This document shows positions 35,113-44,313 of a stretch of DNA of 64,000 bases, piece after piece. Origin of the DNA: JBLXBZ01 sp048265185. Its GTDB lineage: Bacteria; Pseudomonadota; Alphaproteobacteria; Rhizobiales; Stappiaceae. Each line of letters starts with the position of its first letter. The stretch's first letter is position 1. The notes below the pieces were generated by a model, which did no database searches, had not been told where the DNA came from, and worked only from the letters and a program-made list of their open reading frames with translations. The stretch spans positions 168,788 through 232,787 of the forward strand of contig JBLXBZ010000006.1 of NCBI GenBank assembly GCA_048265185.1, given 5' to 3'. The position numbers were made by a program, and so were the translations under genes.

Positions 35113-35949
35113 ATGACCCGAAACGTATCTATTGATGAATCTGCTAAAACGCTGGACGTTCGACCTCCTGCGGTAATCCTGTGCGAACCGCAGCTAGGTG
35201 AAAATATCGGCACGGCGGCGCGCGCTATGGCTAATTTTGGCTTGACGGATTTGAGGATCGTCAATCCGCGGGATGGCTGGCCGAGCGCCAAAGCCTCCGC
35301 GGCGGCGAGTCGGGCCCATCACGTCATTGATCATGTGTTGGTGTTTGATAGCGTCGAGGAGGCGATTGCGGATTTGCAGTTCGTTTTCGCCACCACCGCC
35401 AGACCGCGCGAGGTGGCCAAGCCTGTTCGCGGACCTGATGAAGCCGCCGTCATATCCGTCGGCTTTGGCCGAGATGCCGGCGCGACCGGTTATCTTTTTG
35501 GCCGCGAGCGTTGGGGTCTCAATAATGACGAGATCGCCTTGGCGAATGAGATCGTGACTTTGCCGGTGGATCCGGAGTTCGCATCGCTTAATATCGCTCA
35601 AGCGGTGCTGGTTTGCGCTTATGAATGGCGTGTGAAAGCCAATGGCGGGGCTTTGCCTTTCCGTCTTGATCAAAATGAAAATCCGCCCGCCGCGAAAGAA
35701 GATCTGCTGCGCATGTTTGGCCATTTGGAAAGCGCGCTGGACAATGTCAATTTTTTCCGTCCCGTGGAGCGGCGACCTCATCTGGTGCGCACGTTGCGCA
35801 ATCTGTTTCAGAAAGCCGATTTGACCGCTCAGGAGGTGCGTACGCTGCGCGGGGTGATCGCGGCTCTTGAGCGTCGCCCGACCCGCCTGCGCAAGGACGG
35901 CAGTAATCCCCTTGACGATATGAACCCACCGGCTGGCGAGGAGGGGTGA
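35113..35949 (+). CDS. trmJ: tRNA 2'-O-methyltransferase TrmJ (SPOUT family)
   Basis: TrmJ methylates the 2'-OH of nucleotide 32 in several tRNAs using S-adenosylmethionine. The 278-residue product has the SpoU knot: motif 1 E-P-Q-L-G-E-N-I-G-T-A-A-R-A-M-A-N-F-G, motif 2 L-F-G-R-E-R-W-G-L-N-N-D-E, and motif 3 S-L-N-I-A-Q-A-V. A C-terminal extension gives the TrmJ length. A different SpoU target cannot be excluded. The stop overlaps the murI start (GTGA). ttcA, acting on the same tRNA position, lies 1.8 kb downstream. Confidence 0.88.
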   Translation: MTRNVSIDESAKTLDVRPPAVILCEPQLGENIGTAARAMANFGLTDLRIVNPRDGWPSAKASAAASRAHHVIDHVLVFDSVEEAIADLQFVFATTARPREVAKPVRGPDEAAVISVGFGRDAGATGYLFGRERWGLNNDEIALANEIVTLPVDPEFASLNIAQAVLVCAYEWRVKANGGALPFRLDQNENPPAAKEDLLRMFGHLESALDNVNFFRPVERRPHLVRTLRNLFQKADLTAQEVRTLRGVIAALERRPTRLRKDGSNPLDDMNPPAGEEG

Positions 35950-36788
35950 GCGTCGGCGGACCGGTTCTTGTGTTTGACAGCGGGGTCGGCGGGCTTTCGG
36001 TTTTGCGTGAATTACGTAGGAGCGCGCCGGAGAGGCGCTTTATATATATAGCTGACGACGCGGCCTTTCCCTATGGCGACTGGCCGGAGCTTGCGCTCAA
36101 GGAGCGGATTGTTGACATGTTGGCCTTTGCGGCGCGCCTTTATCGCCCCGCCGCTATCGTCATCGCTTGCAACACGGCGTCCACGCTGGTTCTTGAGCGA
36201 TTGCGAGACGTGTTGACGATTCCGGTGATTGGAACAGTTCCGGCGATCAAGCCGGCGGCGCAGACAACCCGTTCGGGCTTGATTTCCGTATTGGCGACGC
36301 CGGGAACGGTGCGTCGGGATTATACGTTTGAGCTTATCAGGCAATTCGCGCCCGAGGTTGCCGTGACTTTGGTCGGCGCAAAATTTCTTGCAAGACTGGC
36401 GCAAGCGAAATTGACGGGGGGCGGCGTTGATGAGGAAATATTGCGCGCGGAGATTGCCCCGTGTTTTTGCCGGAAGGATGGCCGGCGCACCGACGTGGTG
36501 GTTCTGGCTTGCACTCATTATCCGTTTTTACTGCCGGAACTGCGCCGACTCGCGCATTGGGAGGTGGAGTGGATCGACCCTTCCAGAGCTATCGCTCGCC
36601 GGTTGCTTGCCGTGCTCGGAGAGCAGGCTGGGAGGGAGCTAATGGGAGGAGAGGAGGAGGCGCCGCTCCCGCCATGCGTTTATATGTCCAGCGCCGGCGA
36701 TAAGGCGCCGCGAGCGACCGGAGATTTCGGCCTTAGAGGGCTGCTGGATCGCCCGTTTATGCGTGCGGATCTGTGCTCGGAATATTGA
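35946..36788 (+). CDS. murI: Glutamate racemase
   Basis: MurI makes D-glutamate for peptidoglycan. The 280-residue product has V-F-D-S-G-V-G-G-L-S at the N-terminus and both catalytic cysteines, in A-C-N-T-A-S-T and L-A-C-T-H-Y-P. The start is GTG, overlapping trmJ by 4 nt, so the two are coupled. The length is normal. A hairpin follows it before rpsD. Confidence 0.95.
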   Translation: MSVGGPVLVFDSGVGGLSVLRELRRSAPERRFIYIADDAAFPYGDWPELALKERIVDMLAFAARLYRPAAIVIACNTASTLVLERLRDVLTIPVIGTVPAIKPAAQTTRSGLISVLATPGTVRRDYTFELIRQFAPEVAVTLVGAKFLARLAQAKLTGGGVDEEILRAEIAPCFCRKDGRRTDVVVLACTHYPFLLPELRRLAHWEVEWIDPSRAIARRLLAVLGEQAGRELMGGEEEAPLPPCVYMSSAGDKAPRATGDFGLRGLLDRPFMRADLCSEY

Positions 36789-36825
36789 CAGACGCCTGTC
36801 GTCCAGCTATATCCACGCCAGCTTG

Positions 36826-36844
36826 GCGGACCTTGAGGGTCCGC
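36826..36844 (+). terminator. Hairpin after murI
   Basis: A 7-bp stem (GCGGACC with GGTCCGC, 5-nt loop) followed by TTTGCG, 38 nt after the murI stop. The U tract is short, so termination may be partial. Confidence 0.5.
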
Positions 36845-36997
36845 TTTGCGTATTCACGCACCCGAGAATTTTTTGGCGGCGCTGTCGGTCGAGAATTCTG
36901 TCGCCTCTGAGGTCGTCGTAGGAAACTACGATTGGGCTTGAGGAAAGGAGGGCGCGTTTCCTTTAAAACAAGACGTCAACGCGAAGGAAACCGCGAA

Positions 36998-37615
36998 ATG
37001 TCAAAGCGCCATAGCGTAAAGTATAAACTTGATCGCCGGATGGGTGAAAACATCTGGGGTCGCCCGAAGTCACCTGCAAACCGCCGTGAATATGGTCCAG
37101 GTCAGCACGGACAGCGCCGCAAGGGCAAGCTTTCCGACTTTGGCGTGCAGTTGCGCGCTAAACAGAAGCTGAAGGGCTACTACGGCGATATGTCGGAAAA
37201 GCAGTTCCACAAGGTTTATGTTGAAGCGTCCCGCTTGAAAGGCGATACGTCGGAGAACCTTATTGGCCTGTTGGAGCGTCGTCTTGACGCCATTGTATAC
37301 CGCGCCAAATTCGTGCCGACTGTTTTCGCTGCGCGTCAGTTCGTCAACCACGGCCATGTGATGGTCAATGGTCGCCGGGTGAATATCCCCAGCTACCGTT
37401 GCAAGCCAGGCGACGTCGTTGAAGTTCGCGCGAAGTCCAAGCAGCTCGCAATTGTTTTGGAAGCCGTTCAATTGGCCGAGCGTGACGTTCCTGACTATGT
37501 TGAGGCGGATCACAGCAAGATGACCGCGACATTGTCGCGCGTTCCCACGTTCGCGGACGTGCCGTATCCGGTCGTCATGGAGCCCAATCTGGTCGTCGAA
37601 TTCTATTCACGATAA
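36998..37615 (+). CDS. rpsD: 30S ribosomal protein S4
   Basis: S4 starts assembly of the 30S subunit by binding 16S rRNA. The 205-residue product starts M-S-K-R-H-S-V-K-Y-K-L-D-R-R-M-G-E-N-I-W-G-R, typical of alphaproteobacteria, has the S4 RNA-binding domain (R-L-D-A-I-V-Y-R-A-K-F-V...V-N-H-G-H-V) and ends V-E-F-Y-S-R. I set the start at 36998 (AAGGA upstream); an in-frame ATG 66 nt earlier has no family support. It stands outside a ribosomal operon, as is usual in this class. Confidence 0.97.
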   Translation: MSKRHSVKYKLDRRMGENIWGRPKSPANRREYGPGQHGQRRKGKLSDFGVQLRAKQKLKGYYGDMSEKQFHKVYVEASRLKGDTSENLIGLLERRLDAIVYRAKFVPTVFAARQFVNHGHVMVNGRRVNIPSYRCKPGDVVEVRAKSKQLAIVLEAVQLAERDVPDYVEADHSKMTATLSRVPTFADVPYPVVMEPNLVVEFYSR

Positions 37616-37643
37616 GAATTGCGGTTTACGCGACGGAAATTTG

Positions 37644-37674
37644 GAGGCCATCTGGAAACGGGTGGCCTCTTTTT
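37644..37674 (+). terminator. Intrinsic terminator of rpsD
   Basis: A 7-bp stem (GAGGCCA with TGGCCTC) is followed by five T, 28 nt beyond the rpsD stop and 58 nt before ttcA. Confidence 0.82.
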
Positions 37675-37732
37675 CTTTGAAAATCCGCTTGCCGGGCTTC
37701 TTTCCGTCGCTGCGGGGTTGTAAGAGTGCCAT

Positions 37733-38689
37733 ATGGATCACGTTAGCGTTTCTCATTCTTCCTCCGATCTTCCTCCGGCCAGTGAAGCTGGCGCGGCGCA
37801 TTCGCTGTTTCAAAACGCTCCGTCTTCTGTGGAGTTCAAGAAGCTGCGCAAACGTCTCTTGCGCGAGACGCGCCAGGTTATGGAAGATTACGCAATGTTG
37901 GCGCAAAACGCCGTGGCGTCCAAGGTTGCTCCCAAATGGCTCATATGTCTGTCGGGAGGTAAGGACAGCTATACTTTGCTGGCGGTGTTGTTGGATTTGA
38001 AGTGGCGCGGGTTGCTGCCTGTAGATCTGCTGGCCTGTAATCTTGATCAGGCGCAGCCGGGGTTTCCGGATCATGTTCTGCCTGAGTTTTTTGACCGCCA
38101 CGGCATTGAGCATCTGATTATCCGCGAAGACACTTATTCCATCGTCACGGATAAAATCCCCGCCCATAAGACTTATTGCTCGCTGTGTTCGCGTTTGCGG
38201 CGTGGAATTTTGTACCGGGTTGCTCGCGAACAAGGTTGTGAAGCGATCGTCCTAGGGCATCACCGTGAAGATGCGCTTGAAACTTTTTTCATGAACCTGT
38301 TTCACGGGGGAAGACTGTCGGCCATGCCGCCGAAGCTGCTGAATGACGAAGGCGACCTTTTTGTTTTGCGCCCGCTTTCCTATTCGGCGGAACGTGACAT
38401 CGAAAAATTTGCGCGCTTCATGGAGTTCCCGATCATCCCGTGCAATTTATGCGGATCGCAAGACGGACTGCAACGTGAAGAAGTCAAGCGCATGTTGCAG
38501 GCGTGGGAGAAAGAGAGCCCCGGACGTCTCTCCACTATGGCGCGGGCGCTTGCAAATACGCGTCCATCGCATCTTTTGGATCGTCGTTTGTTTGATTTTA
38601 AAGCGTTGCAGCCGACGTCAGGTGATGTGGCGGTAACTGGAGACGAGGAGCCTTGCGCGGCGAGTCTGGCCATGGCGGAGCGATTTTAA
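37733..38689 (+). CDS. ttcA: tRNA 2-thiocytidine(32) synthetase TtcA
   Basis: TtcA thiolates cytidine 32 of tRNA using ATP and an iron-sulfur cluster. The 318-residue product has the PP-loop S-G-G-K-D-S-Y-T-L-L and the paired cysteines C-S-L-C-S-R-L-R-R-G, with a further C-N-L-C-G-S segment near the C-terminus, all consistent with TtcA. The ATG at 37733 fits the family N-terminus. It follows the rpsD terminator. Confidence 0.93.
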   Translation: MDHVSVSHSSSDLPPASEAGAAHSLFQNAPSSVEFKKLRKRLLRETRQVMEDYAMLAQNAVASKVAPKWLICLSGGKDSYTLLAVLLDLKWRGLLPVDLLACNLDQAQPGFPDHVLPEFFDRHGIEHLIIREDTYSIVTDKIPAHKTYCSLCSRLRRGILYRVAREQGCEAIVLGHHREDALETFFMNLFHGGRLSAMPPKLLNDEGDLFVLRPLSYSAERDIEKFARFMEFPIIPCNLCGSQDGLQREEVKRMLQAWEKESPGRLSTMARALANTRPSHLLDRRLFDFKALQPTSGDVAVTGDEEPCAASLAMAERF

Positions 38690-38826
38690 TGGAGTTGACG
38701 TCACGGTGACGGTGGGATGGGAGATTTGATGTATGTCCCGTGCGTCTCTACAGGCCTCTCAACCAAGATTCATTTATATTCAGGTGCTGACGATAATGTG
38801 CGCCGTGTCCGATCACCTGTTTTCCG

Positions 38827-39051
38827 TCACCCGGTTTTCTGTTCTTTTTGCGTGCTGGCGCCGTCCTTCAACGCCCTGCCGCCATGGGCGCGACATACTT
38901 CTTCGGGAGAAAGTCCGTTGGCGGATGAAAATACCGTCAAGCCAACGCAATCCACGCGCTGAAGCTGGTCGTCGTGCAAATTTGACATTATTAAGAGGGC
39001 GAGTCCGGCAAGCCCCATAGCGGTGAAACTTGCAAGTGAGAATAATTTCAT
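38827..39051 (-). CDS. Small secreted or membrane-anchored protein, unknown
   Basis: The product has 74 residues with an N-terminal hydrophobic segment (about 4-23, M-G-L-A-G-L-A-L-L-I) and two later cysteines (V-D-C-V-G and E-V-C-R-A-H-G-G). AAGG lies 8 nt before the ATG. No family is recognised, and an overlapping frame on the other strand is less convincing. It may be an exported peptide. Confidence 0.45.
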   Translation of the reverse strand: MKLFSLASFTAMGLAGLALLIMSNLHDDQLQRVDCVGLTVFSSANGLSPEEVCRAHGGRALKDGASTQKEQKTG

Positions 39052-39197
39052 GGTCGTACCTTCGCTTTTAGCGAACGTTATCGTTTAAATTTGAAATTTT
39101 ATCACGGAAATAGAGTAAAATAATCACAGCTTATGAAAAGGGGTCTCGCAAATAATTTTGGATGAATGCAATTGGTAAAAATCCACCTGTCTTAAAC

Positions 39198-39234
39198 TTT
39201 AAAAGGTGGGGCGCAAAAGCCGCCACCTTTTAAA
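39198..39234 (-). terminator. Terminator downstream of grxD
   Basis: A perfect 12-bp stem (TTTAAAAGGTGG with CCACCTTTTAAA) with a GC-rich inner loop lies 20 nt beyond the grxD stop. The A/T arms could give a U-rich end on either strand. Confidence 0.7.
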
Positions 39235-39254
39235 TGCGCCGTATAGCGTAATTG

Positions 39255-39587
39255 TTATGCGTTTTGTGAAGTAGCTATGCCTTTTTCGTTGAACGCGGCG
39301 TTTAGTTCCTGATTTTGGAACATTTCACGAATAATGTCGCAGCCGCCGACAAACTCGCCTTTGATATAGAGCTGAGGAATCGTTGGCCAATTAGAGAATT
39401 CCTTGATGCCTTGACGTAGAGAATCATCTTCAAGAACATTGACGCCTTTATATTCAACGCCGACGTAATCCAGAATCTGTACGACTTGCCCAGAAAACCC
39501 GCATTGCGGAAACGCCGGCGTGCCTTTCATGAAGACCACGACGTCATTGGTTTCAATTTCGTTCTTGATCCAATCCTGAATGCTCAT
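39255..39587 (-). CDS. grxD: Monothiol glutaredoxin, CGFS type
   Basis: CGFS glutaredoxins carry Fe-S clusters and pair with BolA proteins. The 110-residue product has F-M-K-G-T-P and the active site C-G-F-S with Cys29, plus W-P-T-I-P-Q-L-Y and G-G-C-D-I. It is adjacent to and downstream of the bolA-type gene, 70 nt apart, which fits a functional pair. The length is normal. Confidence 0.95.
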   Translation of the reverse strand: MSIQDWIKNEIETNDVVVFMKGTPAFPQCGFSGQVVQILDYVGVEYKGVNVLEDDSLRQGIKEFSNWPTIPQLYIKGEFVGGCDIIREMFQNQELNAAFNEKGIATSQNA

Positions 39588-39657
39588 TTGAAAGTCCTTT
39601 TCGTTCGCCCTGAGGCGGAGGTCTGTAGCTCTGCGTCGGTGATTACTTCGAGGCGGG

Positions 39658-39891
39658 CTATTCTGGGGCGGAGGTCTGAAGCGCGAGCGCGTGTAATTCG
39701 CCGCCCATTTTGCCCTTCAGCGCTTGATAAACAATCTGGTGTTGCTGCACCCGGCTTTTTCCGCGAAAGCTCTCCGAAACGACCACTGCCGCATAGTGGT
39801 CTCCGTCGCCGGCGAGATCGCGGATCTCGACGCTGGCGTCCGGGAGCGCGTCCTTGATCAAGGTTTCAATTTCGCGTGCTTGCATCGCCAT
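39658..39891 (-). CDS. BolA-family protein
   Basis: A small partner of monothiol glutaredoxins in Fe-S and iron control. The 77-residue product has the class signature S-F-R-G-K-S-R-V-Q-Q-H-Q-I-V-Y-Q-A-L and a conserved His in D-G-D-H-Y. In alphaproteobacteria the short BolA next to grxD is often called BolA2/IbaG; the paralogue cannot be settled here. It lies between purL and grxD on the same strand. Confidence 0.9.
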   Translation of the reverse strand: MAMQAREIETLIKDALPDASVEIRDLAGDGDHYAAVVVSESFRGKSRVQQHQIVYQALKGKMGGELHALALQTSAPE

Positions 39892-39938
39892 ACGTCACGT
39901 CCTCTCTTGAAGTCGGGTTGCTTGCTTATTCTGCGTTT

Positions 39939-42137
39939 CTACTGCGCGCCCATATAGTTCGGGAACCAGTTTTCATGGGCGTTGCGAAGCTTGCTTACAG
40001 ATATGGTGAGTATGTCGGTAAAGGTCAAATCTTCCCCTTTGACAACGCCGATTTCCTGTAGCTCCAAACCAGCGTCAAGCGCGTCTTCGATCAGGGCGGC
40101 GGCGTGTTCCGGCGTGACGCTTACAACATAACGTCCTTGATCCTCGCCGAAGAGAGCGGCGTGCGCGGGGGCGGGAACGGTTATTGTGCAGCCCTTTCCG
40201 CTTTGGATCGCCATTTCCGCCAGCGCGACGGCGAGACCGCCGGATGAGACGTCGTGAACGGAGGTTACCCGATTTTCCCGAATGGCTTCGCGAATGAAAT
40301 CGCCACGCCGGCGCTCCGCGTCAAGGTCTACGGGCGGCGGCGCTCCATCGTTGCGGCCAAGAATTTCGTCCAGATATTGGCTTGCGCCCAAATGAGTTCC
40401 ATATCCGCCGATCAATAGAATAACGTCGCCGTCATTCTTGAACGCGCAGGAAGCGCGCTGGGAGATATCGGGGAGCAGCCCGACGCCGCCAATGGTTGGC
40501 GTGGGTAAAATGCCCTCGCCATGGGTTTCATTATAGAGTGAAACATTGCCGGAGACGATGGGCATGGACAATGCCTCGCAGGCCGCGCCAACGCCTTTGA
40601 TCGCGCCCACGAGCTGGCCCATGATTTCCGGTTTTTCCGGATTGCCGAAATTGAGGTTGTCGGTGGCGGCGAGCGGTTCGGCGCCAACCGCCGTCAAGTT
40701 GCGCCAACATTCGGCGACGGCTTGTTTTCCGCCCTCGAAAGGGTCCGCCACGACATAGCGCGGGGTCACGTCGCAGGTGAAGGCCAACCCTTTGTTGGAG
40801 CCGTTCACGCGGATAACGCCGGCGTTTCCACCCGGCGTCTCAACCGAATTTCCCTGAACAAGCGTGTCATATTGCTCATATACCCAGCGCCTGGAAGAGC
40901 CATTGGCCCCGCCTACAAGCTTGAGAAGCGCGGCTCCGTAATCTTCCGGCTCCGGCACGTCCGCGCTGTTCAGGATCGCCCGCTTGGGCGTTTCAATAAA
41001 TGGACGGTCGTATTCGGGAGCTTCGTCGCCCAACTCCTTGATGGGCAGATCGGCGACGATTTCATTTTGATGTTTGACCACGAAGCGCAATGTGTCCGTG
41101 GTCAGGCCGATGACGGCGAAGTCCAAGCCCCATTTGATGAAAATTGCTTCAGCTTCGGCTTTTTTCGATGGTTCGAGAATCATGAGCATGCGCTCCTGAC
41201 TCTCCGACAGCATCATCTCGTAAGCGCTCATGCGTTCCTCGCGCACAGGCACCTGATCGAGGTTTAGCTCGATGCCAAGGTCGCTCTTGGCGCCCATCTC
41301 CACGGCGGAGCAGGTGAGGCCGGCGGCGCCCATGTCCTGAATGGCGATCACGGCGCCTGACGCCATCAGCTCAAGACAGGCCTCTAGCAGGCATTTTTCC
41401 GTGAACGGATCGCCGACCTGAACCGTGGGGCGTTTTTCTTCAATTGTCTCGTCAAATTCAGCTGACGCCATGGTCGCGCCGCCGACGCCGTCGCGGCCCG
41501 TTTTGGCGCCCAGATAAACGACGGGAAGGCCCACGCCTTCAGCTTGGGAGAGGAAGATTGCGTCGCTGCGCGCGATGCCGGCGGCGAAGGCGTTGACGAG
41601 GCAATTGCCGTTATAGCTTGAATGAAACTCGACCTCTCCGCCTACGGTGGGCACGCCGAAAGCATTGCCATACCCCCCCACGCCCGCGACGACGCCCGCC
41701 ACGAGATGGCGGGTGCGAGGATGATCAGGCGCGCCGAATCTCAATGCGTTCATAGCGGCCACGGGACGCGCGCCCATAGTGAAAACGTCGCGCAAGATGC
41801 CGCCCACGCCTGTCGCCGCGCCCTGATAAGGCTCGATATAGGAAGGGTGATTGTGGCTTTCCATTTTGAAAACCACCGCGTCGCCGTCGCCAATGTCAAC
41901 GACGCCGGCGTTTTCCCCCGGGCCTTGAAGAACGCGCTCGCCGCTCGTGGGAAGGGTCTTCAACCATTTTTTTGAAGACTTGTAGGAACAGTGCTCATTC
42001 CACATGGCTGAGAAAATACCCAGCTCGGTGAAGCTAGGCTCTCTACCGATCAAATCGAGAATACGTTGATATTCATCGGGTTTTAGACCGTGGGCGGCGA
42101 TAATTTCAGGCGTGATAGCGAAAGTGGTTGAGGTCAT
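39939..42137 (-). CDS. purL: FGAM synthase subunit PurL
   Basis: PurL converts FGAR to FGAM in purine synthesis, working with PurQ and PurS. The 732-residue product is the small-PurL type with two AIRS-like halves: W-N-E-H-C-S-Y-K-S-S, the N-terminal G-P-G-E-N-A-G-V-V, M-E-S-H-N-H-P-S and the second-half G-N-V-S-L-Y-N-E-T. The start is at 42137 (M-T-S-T-T-F-A-I-T-P-E-I-I); an upstream frame extension of 72 residues is Ser/Thr-rich without family support. purQ and purS lie upstream on the same strand, but two opposite-strand genes come between. Confidence 0.96.
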   Translation of the reverse strand: MTSTTFAITPEIIAAHGLKPDEYQRILDLIGREPSFTELGIFSAMWNEHCSYKSSKKWLKTLPTSGERVLQGPGENAGVVDIGDGDAVVFKMESHNHPSYIEPYQGAATGVGGILRDVFTMGARPVAAMNALRFGAPDHPRTRHLVAGVVAGVGGYGNAFGVPTVGGEVEFHSSYNGNCLVNAFAAGIARSDAIFLSQAEGVGLPVVYLGAKTGRDGVGGATMASAEFDETIEEKRPTVQVGDPFTEKCLLEACLELMASGAVIAIQDMGAAGLTCSAVEMGAKSDLGIELNLDQVPVREERMSAYEMMLSESQERMLMILEPSKKAEAEAIFIKWGLDFAVIGLTTDTLRFVVKHQNEIVADLPIKELGDEAPEYDRPFIETPKRAILNSADVPEPEDYGAALLKLVGGANGSSRRWVYEQYDTLVQGNSVETPGGNAGVIRVNGSNKGLAFTCDVTPRYVVADPFEGGKQAVAECWRNLTAVGAEPLAATDNLNFGNPEKPEIMGQLVGAIKGVGAACEALSMPIVSGNVSLYNETHGEGILPTPTIGGVGLLPDISQRASCAFKNDGDVILLIGGYGTHLGASQYLDEILGRNDGAPPPVDLDAERRRGDFIREAIRENRVTSVHDVSSGGLAVALAEMAIQSGKGCTITVPAPAHAALFGEDQGRYVVSVTPEHAAALIEDALDAGLELQEIGVVKGEDLTFTDILTISVSKLRNAHENWFPNYMGAQ

Positions 42138-42327
42138 GGGCGTCCAGCTTGACTGCGGCTCTTGGGCCAAGGGCTCATTTGCGCGCTGTTTAGCAGATTC
42201 CGACAAGGAAGGGGAGAGGGTAGGCGCATTTGAACGCAGTTTGATCTGCTGCGTTGTTTTTATTGTAAATCTTAGGCGCGTAGGGAGTATACACAATCCG
42301 TAAGACTGGAACTGTGAAGGAAGCATT

Positions 42328-42537
42328 ATGGACGTGAAAGACAGCAACGGCAATGCGCTTGAAGAAGGCGGTTCGGTTCAACTGGTTCGGGATTTGAAGA
42401 TTAAAGGGTCTTCAAATGTCATCAAACGTGGAACCGTCGTGAAGAATATACGTTTTACCAGCAAGGAAAACGAAATTGAGTGCCGGATGGGTAAAAGCAC
42501 GATTGTGCTTAAGACGGAATATTTGAAGAAAGCCTGA
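42328..42537 (+). CDS. phnA: PhnA/YjdM-type small protein
   Basis: The 69-residue product is the C-terminal PhnA domain alone, with V-K-D-S-N-G-N-A-L-E-E-G-G-S-V and K-I-K-G-S-S-N-V-I-K-R-G-T-V-V-K-N-I-R. No zinc ribbon precedes it, as is common for short alphaproteobacterial versions. The name comes from phosphonate loci, but its biochemical role is unknown. AAGGA lies upstream of the ATG. It sits divergent from purL and 55 nt ahead of the lipid-kinase gene. Confidence 0.88.
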   Translation: MDVKDSNGNALEEGGSVQLVRDLKIKGSSNVIKRGTVVKNIRFTSKENEIECRMGKSTIVLKTEYLKKA

Positions 42538-42592
42538 TCTTGACGCCGGAACGCTTGCGGGAATTTCGCGGAAAATAGATGGAGTGACTTCT

Positions 42593-43531
42593 ATGCGGAA
42601 AAAGAAACTTCATCTCATCTTACACGGAAAATCAGCGCAAAATCCTGCGGTGCGCAGCGCTGTGGAGGCGGTGCGCGCCGATGGCGCCAGCGTAAGCGTC
42701 GCGGTGACATGGGAGGCGGGGGACACTCAGCGTTTTACTCGTCAGGCGATTGAGAAAGCCCGAAACGGCGCATTGGACACTGTGGTCGCCGGCGGCGGCG
42801 ATGGAACGTTGAATGAGGTGATTTCCACCGCTTTGGAGGAAGACGCTCATCCGCCTTGCTCCTTCGGGCTCTTGCCGCTTGGAACCGCCAATGATTTCGC
42901 TCATGGAGCGCGCTGCGCCGTGGGCGCATGGGAAAAAACGGATTCTGAGGCGATCTCTATTGATGACTTGACGGGCGCTCTTCGTAAATGTTTGACCGCT
43001 CCGGCCCGCGAAATTGACGTTGGTCAGGTTAATGGCCGTGTTTTTGTCAATCTTGTCACCGGCGGCATGGGCACGCGCATTACAGTGGAGACCGATCCTT
43101 TCGCAAAGAAAGTTTTGGGCGGCGCGGCGTATCTGGTCTCCGGTCTTGGGCGGCTTGGTGAACTGCGTACGCTTCATGCTCGTTTTACAGCGGAGAGTTT
43201 TGATTGGAGCGGTGAAATTATCGCCATGGCCATAGGCAATGGTCGCCGCGCGGGCGGGGGGATCGAACTCTGCCCTGAGGCTTTGATCGATGATGGTTTG
43301 CTTGATCTGACAATTATTCCGGCGGTGGAATCGGGCGGAATGCCGGCCATCGTGGAGGCCGTTCTTCAGCATGGCCTGGATGGGCTACGCGAGCAGGTCG
43401 TTTCAGCCCAAGTCAAGGATATTCAAATCGAGTGCCCGCAAGAGCTGTCGCTTAATCTGGATGGAGAGCCCATGTCTGGCGAACGCTTTGAGGTGGCGAT
43501 TCGTCCCAAAGCGATCCGTTTCCACCTTTGA
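42593..43531 (+). CDS. Diacylglycerol/lipid kinase-family protein (YegS-like)
   Basis: The family phosphorylates lipids such as phosphatidylglycerol or diacylglycerol. In the 312-residue product the nucleotide site G-G-G-D-G-T-L-N-E-V is near residue 65 and L-P-L-G-T-A-N-D-F-A at about 95, the normal DAGK catalytic arrangement. The C-terminal part has L-N-L-D-G-E-P-M. GGAG lies 8 nt before the chosen ATG; a GTG 9 nt upstream is in frame. It converges on purQ with a 30-nt gap. Confidence 0.88.
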   Translation: MRKKKLHLILHGKSAQNPAVRSAVEAVRADGASVSVAVTWEAGDTQRFTRQAIEKARNGALDTVVAGGGDGTLNEVISTALEEDAHPPCSFGLLPLGTANDFAHGARCAVGAWEKTDSEAISIDDLTGALRKCLTAPAREIDVGQVNGRVFVNLVTGGMGTRITVETDPFAKKVLGGAAYLVSGLGRLGELRTLHARFTAESFDWSGEIIAMAIGNGRRAGGGIELCPEALIDDGLLDLTIIPAVESGGMPAIVEAVLQHGLDGLREQVVSAQVKDIQIECPQELSLNLDGEPMSGERFEVAIRPKAIRFHL

Positions 43532-43561
43532 CGTTCAGCAGGTTCTATTGAATCAAAAAGA

Positions 43562-44236
43562 TCAGGCGGCTTTTTCTAGGCCGGCGACGCTTTCAAACAA
43601 CACCCGGCCGTCTAATCCGCCCTGCAGGGCTTCCACGAGGTTCTCCGGATGAGGCATCATGCCGAGAACATTGCCGCGTTCGTTCAGGATTCCGGCGATA
43701 TTATTGATGGAGCCATTGGGATTGGAGCCATTGGCGTAACGGAATGCGACCCGATTTTCACCTTCAAGACGCTCGACGGTCTGAGCGTCGGCGAAGTAGT
43801 TTCCGTCATGATGGGCGACGGGGCAGCGCCAGATCTGCCCTTTCTGGAAGTTGCGCGTGAAGGGGCTGGCGGTGTTGACCGTCTCCAGAAGAACTTCACG
43901 GCACACGAAAGTCAGTCCCTGATTGCGCATCAGCGCTCCCGGCAGCAGTCCCGCCTCGGTCAGCATTTGGAAGCCGTTGCACACGCCCATGACGAGGACG
44001 CCTTTGTCAGCCGCGGCTTTCACCGCTTGCATGATGGGCGAGCGCGCGGCGATTGCGCCAGAGCGAAGATAGTCGCCGTAAGAGAATCCGCCGGGAAGAA
44101 CCACCAGATCAACGTCGGGAAGGTCCGTATCCGCATGCCAGACCGCTATTGGCGCCGTTCCGGTGACGAGCTCCAGCGCGCGCGTCATATCGCGTTCGCG
44201 ATTGGAGCCGGGGAAAGTGATGACGGCGGATTTCAT
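43562..44236 (-). CDS. purQ: FGAM synthase glutaminase subunit PurQ
   Basis: PurQ releases ammonia from glutamine for PurL. The 224-residue product has F-P-G-S-N-R-E-R-D at the start, the nucleophile elbow G-V-C-N-G-F-Q-M-L and the His/Glu pair in M-P-H-P-E-N. The ATG at 44236 has GGAG upstream; a longer frame lacks support. It is 77 nt after purS. Confidence 0.97.
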   Translation of the reverse strand: MKSAVITFPGSNRERDMTRALELVTGTAPIAVWHADTDLPDVDLVVLPGGFSYGDYLRSGAIAARSPIMQAVKAAADKGVLVMGVCNGFQMLTEAGLLPGALMRNQGLTFVCREVLLETVNTASPFTRNFQKGQIWRCPVAHHDGNYFADAQTVERLEGENRVAFRYANGSNPNGSINNIAGILNERGNVLGMMPHPENLVEALQGGLDGRVLFESVAGLEKAA

Positions 44237-44313
44237 GGCGGATCTCCGGAATTTATACCAATGAGCATTCAAAACGGCGAATCTTTCGCCATGCGCGGCG
44301 GCGAGAATGGACG

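Noticed and set aside
38717..38962. 81-residue plus-strand frame opposite the small protein at 38827-39051
   Set aside because: No ribosome site and no signal or family; the minus-strand frame has both a ribosome site and a hydrophobic start.
42138..42353. 72-residue N-terminal extension of PurL
   Set aside because: Ser/Thr/Gln-rich without family support, and it would cross the phnA start. The ATG at 42137 matches other PurL proteins.
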